Part shown: positions 6,039 to 10,434 of the stretch, piece after piece
Numbering within the stretch: position 1 is the stretch's first letter
Layout of the letters: each line of letters starts with the position of its first letter
DNA from: Agaricicola taiwanensis_A
GTDB lineage: Bacteria; Pseudomonadota; Alphaproteobacteria; Rhizobiales; Methylopilaceae
Assembly (NCBI GenBank): GCA_040394255.1
Contig: JBEBSP010000090.1
Coordinates: 1-10,434, forward strand
Direction of reading: 5' to 3'
Length of the DNA: 10,434 bases
Position numbers and translations under genes: made by a program
Notes under the pieces: model-generated
Databases searched by the model: none
Told to the model about the DNA's origin: nothing
Seen by the model: the letters and a program-made list of their open reading frames with translations, nothing else

Positions 6039-6575
6039 TCAGCTTTCATCGCGGTTGACGCCGATCGACAGGCGCTGGACGCCGCCGGCAAGGCGCTGTG
6101 GGCGTTTGGCGGAAATCATGCGCGAATTGACGCCGACCCAGCTGATCTCCTTGGACAGCCGGCCGTATTCGATCTTGGGGCAGCGATTCATCACCACCTT
6201 GAGACCGGCGGCTTCGGCCCTGGCGGCCGCTTCGTCGTTGCGGATCGTGAGCTGCATCCAGATCACGCCGGGGCGGGGCTGGAGGGCCAGCGCCTCGTCC
6301 ACGATCCCCGGGGCGTATTGAGCCGCCCGGAAGATGTCGACCATGTCGATCGGCTCCGGCACATCCGCGAGCCGGGCATGGACGGTGCGCCCGAATATGG
6401 TCTTGCCGGCGTGGCCCGGATTGATGGGATGCACGCGGTATCCCTTCTCGGTCAGATAGCGGACGACGAAGAAGGACGGGCGAACCTCGTTCGGGCTCGC
6501 GCCGACTATTGCCACCGACTTAACGGTGTTCAAAATTCCCCGGATGTAGCTGTCCGAGTAGCTGTCATGGTTCAT
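6039..6575 (-). CDS. CoA-binding domain protein (CoA_binding_2 / YccU-like)
   Basis: A 178-residue, single-domain Rossmann-fold protein, presumed cytoplasmic. The nucleotide-binding loop is VAIVGASPNEVRPSFFV at about 21-37, followed by YLTEKGYRVHPINPGHAGKT, in which the PxNP motif is characteristic of CoA_binding_2 proteins. NRCPKIEYGRL at about 130-140 is the conserved end of the domain; the last 30 residues form a variable basic tail. The domain is related to the CoA-binding domain of succinyl-CoA synthetase, but its physiological role is not established. It precedes metY on the same strand by 79 bases, a pairing I recall from other alphaproteobacteria, so the two may be one transcript. It is divergent from the beta-barrel gene. 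The ribosome binding site is weak. Confidence 0.92.
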   Translation of the reverse strand: MNHDSYSDSYIRGILNTVKSVAIVGASPNEVRPSFFVVRYLTEKGYRVHPINPGHAGKTIFGRTVHARLADVPEPIDMVDIFRAAQYAPGIVDEALALQPRPGVIWMQLTIRNDEAAARAEAAGLKVVMNRCPKIEYGRLSKEISWVGVNSRMISAKRPQRLAGGVQRLSIGVNRDES

Positions 6576-6591
6576 GAAGTGTAAAACTCTG

Positions 6592-6620
6592 TTGCAAAAT
6601 CACATCAGTGCTTCCGCTAT
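6592..6620 (+). promoter_or_regulatory. Candidate sigma-70 promoter for the outer-membrane protein gene
   Basis: TTGCAA (6592-6597) and CGCTAT (6615-6620) are spaced 17 bp apart, upstream of the beta-barrel gene. The -35 matches 4 of 6 and the -10 matches 4 of 6 of the consensus. This would give a leader of about 95 nt. The same 147-bp region must hold the minus-strand promoter for the CoA-binding gene, for which I found no good candidate. Confidence 0.35.
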
Positions 6621-6722
6621 GTGCTCTCAGGGGCTACCGCACTGCAAGATTTCATTTGTCGGCGGGAATGGGGCGATGTATCCGGTGCTCATGAATTCAA
6701 CACTTTGGCTGGGGTTTCAGCA

Positions 6723-7406
6723 ATGACCATTTCCACTTCCATCCGCGCCATCGCGCTCGCCGCTTTCGGTGCCTTCGCTGTTTCCAGCGCTTCGGCCGCC
6801 GATCTGCCTTACGCGCAGCCCTACGCTGCCGCTGCTCCCGTCGGCTTCAACTGGACCGGCTTCTACCTCGGCGCCCAGGCCGGCTACGGCTGGGGCGAGG
6901 CTGACAGCAACGTCATCATCGGTGGCGGCTATGACGTCGATGGCTGGAACGCCGGCATCTACGGCGGCTACAACCATCAGTTCGTCAACGGCGTGGTGAT
7001 CGGCCTCGAAGCCGACATCAACTACAACGACGCCAACGGCTCGATCGCCTTCATCGGCGGTGGTTCGCAGCGCACCGAGCTGAACTGGGATGGCGCCATC
7101 CGCGCCCGTCTCGGCTATGCCTTCGACCGCGTCCTCGTGTACGTGGCCGGCGGTGTCGCTTTCGCCGACATCGACGTCGACACCTTCAACGCGGCTGGCG
7201 CTCTCGTCGGCACCGGCAACGATACGGCTGTTGGCTGGACCATCGGCGCCGGCGTCGAAGCTGCCGTCACCCAGAACGTCGCGGTTCGCGCCGAGTATCG
7301 CTACACCAACTTCGACGATGTGGACTTCAACCTCGGCGGCGTCGTCGTCGGCAAGAACGAAGTCGACAGCCACAAGTTCCTGGTCGGCGTGTCCTACAAG
7401 TTCTGA
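6723..7406 (+). CDS. Outer-membrane beta-barrel protein, Omp25/RopB-like
   Basis: A 227-residue secreted protein. Residues 1-25 form a Sec signal peptide (hydrophobic core IRAIALAAFGAFAVSS, cleavage probably at SASA-AD). The mature part begins with a short Ala/Pro/Tyr linker and then NWTGFYLGAQAGYGWG at 43-58, the usual entry to the OMP_b-brl/porin-like barrels of Brucella Omp25/Omp31 and rhizobial RopB. Alternating strands rich in Gly, Tyr and Val follow, and the chain ends ...LVGVSYKF with the C-terminal Phe needed for BAM recognition. Predicted as an eight-stranded barrel in the outer membrane; its role may be structural. ATG 6723 was chosen because it puts the signal peptide at the N-terminus and follows a GGGG stretch; an upstream in-frame ATG at 6621 would bury the signal. 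It ends at a strong terminator. Confidence 0.93.
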   Translation: MTISTSIRAIALAAFGAFAVSSASAADLPYAQPYAAAAPVGFNWTGFYLGAQAGYGWGEADSNVIIGGGYDVDGWNAGIYGGYNHQFVNGVVIGLEADINYNDANGSIAFIGGGSQRTELNWDGAIRARLGYAFDRVLVYVAGGVAFADIDVDTFNAAGALVGTGNDTAVGWTIGAGVEAAVTQNVAVRAEYRYTNFDDVDFNLGGVVVGKNEVDSHKFLVGVSYKF

Positions 7407-7426
7407 TCCGGCTGGACTGGACAGGG

Positions 7427-7456
7427 AAGGGCGCGGTCTTCGGACCGCGCCTTTTT
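7427..7456 (+). terminator. Rho-independent terminator of the beta-barrel gene
   Basis: A 9-bp GC-rich stem (7430-7438 with 7443-7451) closes a TTCG tetraloop with a C-G pair, the exceptionally stable cUUCGg form, and is followed by five T (7452-7456). A-residues before the stem can extend pairing with the T-run. It starts 20 bases after the stop codon. Confidence 0.95.
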
Positions 7457-7509
7457 CATTTGTGAACCAGCTTGTTGCGCTGTTCACTTGACGTGACAGA
7501 TCAAACTCC

Positions 7510-7971
7510 ATGGCGCTCTTGCAACGCATGACACTCGTCGAGGTCGAGGCCTTTCTCGACGAGGCTTTTCCGCAGATCCACCATGGCGGGCGGGTCTACA
7601 GTCTCGATGCCGTTGGAGCGGGCAGCTGCCGCATGCGGCTTGCGGTGGGCGAGCGGCACCTGCGACCGGGCGGAACCGTTTCCGGGCCGACGATCATGGC
7701 CCTGGCCGATGTCGCGCTCTATGCGGCCCTGCTTGCGGCCATCGGGCCGGTCGCCCTGGCCGTCACCACCGACTTCACGATCCATTTCCTGTCGAAGCCG
7801 GATCCCGGCGATCTCATCGCGGACTGCCGCTATCTCAGGATCGGCAAGCGCCTTGCCGTGGGCGAAGTGCGTATCCGCGCCGCCGCTTCGCCCGATCCCG
7901 TTGCGCAGGTGACGGCGACCTATTCGATTCCACCGCCGGAACCGGCAAGGGCGGCGCAGGTTGGTAAATGA
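7510..7971 (+). CDS. PaaI-family hotdog-fold thioesterase
   Basis: A 153-residue, single-domain hotdog protein, expected as a cytoplasmic tetramer that hydrolyses acyl- or aryl-CoA thioesters. The central helix motif RPGGTVSGPTIMALADVALY at about 52-71 is typical: GG-x-x-SGP in place of HGG, with D67 at the position of the catalytic acid. The strand AVTTDFTIHFLSKPDPGDL at about 84-102 is the conserved 'T-x-x-x-x-x-(N/H)-(F/Y)-L-x-P' segment. Start ATG 7510 is not supported by a good ribosome binding site; ATG 7528, six codons later, is an alternative. The gene lies immediately upstream of rplM, an order I recall from related genomes, but it has its own region and rplM has its own promoter. 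Its substrate is unknown. Confidence 0.9.
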   Translation: MALLQRMTLVEVEAFLDEAFPQIHHGGRVYSLDAVGAGSCRMRLAVGERHLRPGGTVSGPTIMALADVALYAALLAAIGPVALAVTTDFTIHFLSKPDPGDLIADCRYLRIGKRLAVGEVRIRAAASPDPVAQVTATYSIPPPEPARAAQVGK

Positions 7972-7985
7972 CGCCGCTTGAAGGG

Positions 7986-8005
7986 GGTATTCTAATACCA
8001 TTTTT
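7986..8005 (+). terminator. Weak terminator-like palindrome after the thioesterase gene
   Basis: GGTAT, loop TCTA, ATACC (7986-7999 is fully palindromic) is followed by ATTTTT, 14 bases after the stop codon. The stem is short and poor in GC, so termination would be weak. The AT-rich stretch continues to about 8045 with two TGATTT repeats (8015-8020 and 8035-8040), which may be an upstream element of the rplM promoter. Confidence 0.4.
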
Positions 8006-8047
8006 GTAAATCATTGATTTATATGGATTTTTCCTGATTTGATCGCG

Positions 8048-8076
8048 TTGACGTGGTGCGTTCTCTCCAGTACATA
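8048..8076 (+). promoter_or_regulatory. Sigma-70-type promoter of the rplM-rpsI operon
   Basis: TTGACG (8048-8053) and TACATA (8071-8076) are 17 bp apart, close to the ideal spacing; the -35 matches 5 of 6 and the -10 4 of 6 of the consensus. An AT-rich stretch lies directly upstream (7990-8040), as expected for a strong promoter. Transcription would start near 8083, leaving a leader of about 110 nt before rplM. Confidence 0.75.
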
Positions 8077-8089
8077 GTGGCCACTTGCT

Positions 8090-8170
8090 GCCGCGTGGTT
8101 TTTCTGCGCGGCGCTTTTTCGTTCGGCGCCAGCGGCGCCCCTCGTTAGCCGCACGGTTCAAGGATCGTGC
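8090..8170 (+). promoter_or_regulatory. Structured rplM leader with attenuator-like hairpins
   Basis: Three stems are visible. GCCGCG (8090-8095) pairs with CGCGGC (8107-8112) and is soon followed by five T (8115-8119), like an intrinsic terminator. GGCGCC (8125-8130) pairs with GGCGCC (8134-8139). GCACG (8151-8155) pairs with CGTGC (8166-8170) just upstream of the ribosome binding site. GGCGC at 8110-8114 could instead pair with GCGCC at 8126-8130, which would open the first hairpin. This allows, but does not prove, autogenous control by L13 or by another signal. Confidence 0.45.
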
Positions 8171-8193
8171 CTCAGGATTACGGACAGGGTTTC

Positions 8194-8658
8194 ATGAAGT
8201 CCTTTGTGGCAAAGCCCGCCGATGTCGAGAAGAAGTGGGTGCTCATCGATGCGACCGGCCTGGTGGTCGGGCGTCTCGCCTCGGTGATCGCACTGCGGTT
8301 GCGCGGCAAGCATCTGCCGACCTTCACACCCCACGTCGACACCGGTGACAACATCATCGTCATCAACGCCGAGAAGGTCGTCTTCACCGGCAACAAGCGC
8401 GCCGCCAAGCCATACTACTGGCACACCGGGTATCCCGGTGGCATCAAGGAGCGCCGCGCCGGCCAGATCCTTGAAGGCCGCTTCCCGAACCGCGTGCTCG
8501 AGAAGGCCGTGGAGCGCATGCTTCCGCGCGGGCCGCTCGGCCGTCAGCAGCTCGGCAACCTCCGCGTCTATCCCGGCGCCGAACATCCCCATGAAGCTCA
8601 GCAGCCCGAGACGCTCGACGTCGGCGCGCTGAACTCCAAGAACCTCCGGAGCGCCTGA
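8194..8658 (+). CDS. rplM: 50S ribosomal protein L13
   Basis: A 154-residue protein of the large ribosomal subunit, an early-assembling 23S rRNA-binding component. It reads WVLIDATGLVVGRLASVIA at about 15-33, with GNKRAAKPYYWHTGYPGG in the middle and the family signature RMLPRGPLGRQQLGNLRVYP followed by GAEHPHEAQQP near the C-terminus. The start MKSFVAKPADVEKKW is usual in Hyphomicrobiales; an in-frame GTG at 8167 would add nine residues that do not look conserved. ACAGGG lies about 5-10 bases upstream as the ribosome binding site. rpsI follows after a 3-base gap, so the two are translated from one mRNA. High expression is expected and codon use is strongly biased to C-ending codons. Confidence 0.98.
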   Translation: MKSFVAKPADVEKKWVLIDATGLVVGRLASVIALRLRGKHLPTFTPHVDTGDNIIVINAEKVVFTGNKRAAKPYYWHTGYPGGIKERRAGQILEGRFPNRVLEKAVERMLPRGPLGRQQLGNLRVYPGAEHPHEAQQPETLDVGALNSKNLRSA

Positions 8659-8661
8659 TCC

Positions 8662-9147
8662 ATGGCCGATAACATCCAGTCGCTCGATGAGCTCGGCGGC
8701 GCGCTCGGCCAGACGGCCAGCGTCGAAACCTCGCCGGTCTACGTCCAGAAGCTCGACGCCCAGGGCCGCGCCTACGCCACCGGCAAGCGCAAGAACGCGA
8801 TTGCCCGCGTTTGGATCAAGCCGGGCAAGGGCACCATCACCGTCAACGACCGCACCATCGAGGTCTATTTCGCCCGTCCGGTGCTGCGCATGATCCTCCA
8901 GCAGCCGCTGGTGGTCGCCAACCGCAAGGGCCAGTACGACGTCGTCGTGTCGGTCGCCGGCGGCGGCCTCTCCGGCCAGGCGGGCGCCGTGCGCCACGGC
9001 ATCTCCAAGGCCCTGACCAACTTCGAGCCCGAGCTTCGCTCCGTGCTCAAGAAGGAAGGCTTCCTCACCCGCGACAGCCGCGTGGTCGAGCGCAAGAAGT
9101 ACGGCAAGGCCAAGGCCCGCCGCAGCTTCCAGTTCTCGAAGCGCTGA
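8662..9147 (+). CDS. rpsI: 30S ribosomal protein S9
   Basis: A 161-residue protein of the small subunit. The core begins at about residue 38 with AYATGKRKNAIARVWIKPGKG, preceded by a roughly 35-residue N-terminal extension seen in alphaproteobacterial S9. The signature GGGLSGQAGAVRHGISKAL is at about 100-118, and the chain ends SFQFSKR, whose terminal Ser-Lys-Arg reaches the P-site tRNA anticodon. The ribosome binding site GGAG lies inside the end of rplM (8648-8651), and only three bases separate the genes, so translation is probably coupled. A strong terminator follows. Confidence 0.98.
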   Translation: MADNIQSLDELGGALGQTASVETSPVYVQKLDAQGRAYATGKRKNAIARVWIKPGKGTITVNDRTIEVYFARPVLRMILQQPLVVANRKGQYDVVVSVAGGGLSGQAGAVRHGISKALTNFEPELRSVLKKEGFLTRDSRVVERKKYGKAKARRSFQFSKR

Positions 9148-9171
9148 TCCTCCGTTCCTGTCACGCGTACG

Positions 9172-9199
9172 AAAAGCGGGCCTTCTGGCCCGCTTTTTC
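9172..9199 (+). terminator. Rho-independent terminator of the rplM-rpsI operon
   Basis: AGCGGGCC (9175-9182) pairs perfectly with GGCCCGCT (9187-9194) around a TTCT loop; flanking A and T runs extend the stem and the five T (9194-9198) form the U-tract. It lies 24 bases after the rpsI stop. Confidence 0.95.
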
Positions 9200-9254
9200 G
9201 TTGTTGCCGGCCGAAAGGGGTGAGGCCATTCTCGTCCGATCGGGAGAATGATCC

Positions 9255-10238
9255 ATGTCAGACGATCCAGCCCATCCGCGTCCGGTCGACCGCGCGCTCG
9301 ACAGCCGCTTCCGCTATGGCCAATCCACCGAGCCGAACTACTCCGGTGCGGCGTCCTTCCTGCGCCGGCCCTATGCGCCGGGCGCGCGCGACGCCGACGT
9401 CACGGTCTGGGGCGTGCCGCTGGACCTGGCGGTGTCGAACAGGCCGGGCGCCCGATTCGGCCCGCGCGCGATTCGCGAGGCCTCCACCATCCTCGACGGT
9501 GATCCGGTCTATCCGTTCGGATTCGATCCGTTCGCGGACATGGCCGTGGTCGATGGCGGTGACGCGGTGTTCGACTATGGCCGCCCGGAGGAAATCCCCG
9601 CCGCCATCGAGGCGCAGGCACGCTCCCGGTTGGCGACCGGCGCGCAGCTCGTCACGCTGGGCGGCGATCATTTCGTCACCTATCCGCTGCTGCGCGCGCT
9701 GGTCGCCCGGCTCGGCGAGCCGGTGGCGCTGATTCACTTCGACGCCCATCAGGACACCTGGGCCGACGAGGGCGACCGGATCGACCATGGCACCTTCGTC
9801 ACCCGGGCGGTGAGGGAAGGGCTGATCCTGCCCGAGCGGTCGATCCAGATCGGCATCCGCACCCATGCGCCGGAGGATTTCGGCATCGCGCGGGTGGATG
9901 GCTTCCGGTTCGCAGAGCTGGGCGCGCAGGCGGTGGCGAGCCGGATCCTCGGCCTTGTCCAGGATACGCCCGCCTATGTGACCTTTGACATCGACGCACT
10001 CGATCCGGCCTTCGCGCCGGGCACGGGCACGCCGGTCTGCGGCGGGCTGACCACGCGCGAGGCACAGGCCTGCCTTGCGGCGCTCGATCCGCTCGACCTG
10101 AAGGGTTTCGACGTTGTGGAGGTCTCGCCGCCCTACGATCATGCCGGGATCACGGCGCTGGCGGCGGCCATGCTGGCGCAGACCTATCTGTGCCTGCTGG
10201 CGCTGCGCAAGCGGGACGGGCTGCCCATCGTGGTGTGA
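9255..10238 (+). CDS. speB: Agmatinase-family ureohydrolase
   Basis: A 327-residue cytoplasmic enzyme of the arginase/agmatinase fold that uses two Mn(II) ions to release urea from a guanidino substrate. All metal ligands are visible: GGDH with H139, D163-A-H165-Q-D167 in HFDAHQDTW, and D245 and D247 in TFDIDALDPAFAPGTGTP. The C-terminal EVSPPYDHAGITALAAA is typical of agmatinases rather than arginases. If it is an agmatinase it makes putrescine from agmatine; guanidinobutyrase and similar enzymes share the same motifs, so the substrate is likely but not certain. GGGAG lies about 10-14 bases upstream of ATG 9255. The gene follows the rplM-rpsI terminator, so it must have its own promoter, which I could not place with confidence in the short gap. 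Confidence 0.9.
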   Translation: MSDDPAHPRPVDRALDSRFRYGQSTEPNYSGAASFLRRPYAPGARDADVTVWGVPLDLAVSNRPGARFGPRAIREASTILDGDPVYPFGFDPFADMAVVDGGDAVFDYGRPEEIPAAIEAQARSRLATGAQLVTLGGDHFVTYPLLRALVARLGEPVALIHFDAHQDTWADEGDRIDHGTFVTRAVREGLILPERSIQIGIRTHAPEDFGIARVDGFRFAELGAQAVASRILGLVQDTPAYVTFDIDALDPAFAPGTGTPVCGGLTTREAQACLAALDPLDLKGFDVVEVSPPYDHAGITALAAAMLAQTYLCLLALRKRDGLPIVV

Positions 10239-10247
10239 GGGGTGTTG

Positions 10248-10352
10248 GTGCTCGCGGCTCCATCCTTCGAGACGGCCCTTCGGGCCTCACCAGGATGAAG
10301 GCGGCGCTCCGAAGGATGAACGACATATTCGACCAGTAGGCCGCGAGAGCAC
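10248..10352. repeat. Nested palindromic intergenic element, copy B within a larger inverted repeat
   Basis: The core at 10261-10297, read on the minus strand, has the same length (37 nt), the same ends (CATCCTG and CTCGAAGGATG) and a hairpin in the same place (GGCCC / GGGCC, 10274-10278 and 10282-10286) as copy A at 259-295. The first nine bases, CATCCTTCG, can also pair with CGAAGGATG at 10310-10318, so two foldings compete. An outer pair, 10248-10258 with 10340-10352, gives 11 bp with a two-base bulge. The rest of the 196 bases after the agmatinase gene to the window end shows no credible coding frame. Confidence 0.6.
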
Positions 10353-10434
10353 GAACCCCTTGCTCTATTGGGACGTGTGTGTCGCCTCCAGCCCAAATCA
10401 TGACGGATATGAATGATGGACCTCAAATCCTAGG

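Noticed and set aside
7462..7487. GTGAAC / GTTCAC hairpin after the beta-barrel terminator
   Set aside because: It is a short 6-bp stem with a long loop and no T-run, and it could be chance; I could not link it to a regulator.
7488..7504. FNR/FixK-like box TTGAC...ATCAA before the thioesterase gene
   Set aside because: The spacing between half-sites is 7 bases, not 4, and it lies too close to the start codon to place it as a standard activator site.
8158..8997. 279-codon minus-strand open frame across rplM and rpsI
   Set aside because: It is antisense to two certain ribosomal protein genes.
10114..10416. 100-codon plus-strand open frame running past the agmatinase stop
   Set aside because: Most of it overlaps the agmatinase gene in another frame, and the rest runs through the palindromic element.

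Overview
The window looks like chromosomal DNA of a GC-rich alphaproteobacterium, most likely of the Hyphomicrobiales (Rhizobiales). Three things point there: the protein families (CtaA/COX15 with a DUF2842 partner, MetY with a CoA-binding protein, an alphaproteobacterial-type S9 with a long N-terminal extension, and an Omp25/RopB-like beta-barrel); the gene order PaaI thioesterase - rplM - rpsI - agmatinase, which I remember as usual in that order; and palindromic intergenic elements of a type I associate with these genomes. The taxonomic call is inference; no rRNA or tRNA gene is present.

Left part (1-2654): the last 30 codons of a gene that resembles the C-terminus of an RND/HlyD membrane-fusion protein, then a convergent intergenic region holding two palindromic structures. 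Next comes a divergent pair, a CelD/BcsL-type acetyltransferase (minus) and a NodB-type polysaccharide deacetylase (plus), separated by 99 bp containing an 11-bp inverted repeat. Both families act on carbohydrate, so the pair probably modifies a surface polysaccharide.

Middle part (2651-6575): a small two-helix DUF2842 membrane protein (minus) lies divergent to ctaA, the heme A synthase needed for aa3-type cytochrome oxidase. A short HTH regulator (minus) follows, with an AT-rich, motif-dense upstream region. Then comes a minus-strand pair that may be co-transcribed: a CoA-binding protein followed by metY (O-acetylhomoserine sulfhydrylase, methionine/cysteine metabolism).

Right part (6723-10434): an outer-membrane beta-barrel gene with a strong UUCG-loop terminator, a hotdog thioesterase, then the rplM-rpsI ribosomal protein operon with a clear sigma-70-type promoter, a structured leader of about 110 nt and a good intrinsic terminator. 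After it come an agmatinase-family ureohydrolase and a palindromic intergenic region.

Most of the window is ordinary housekeeping sequence and I see no new multi-gene system. The observations most worth following are the palindromic elements at both ends, the attenuator-like rplM leader, and the repeated GTATGC-type motif around the presumed promoter of the HTH gene. No CRISPR array, insertion sequence, tRNA or rRNA was seen, and no stretch longer than 300 bases lacks a gene.
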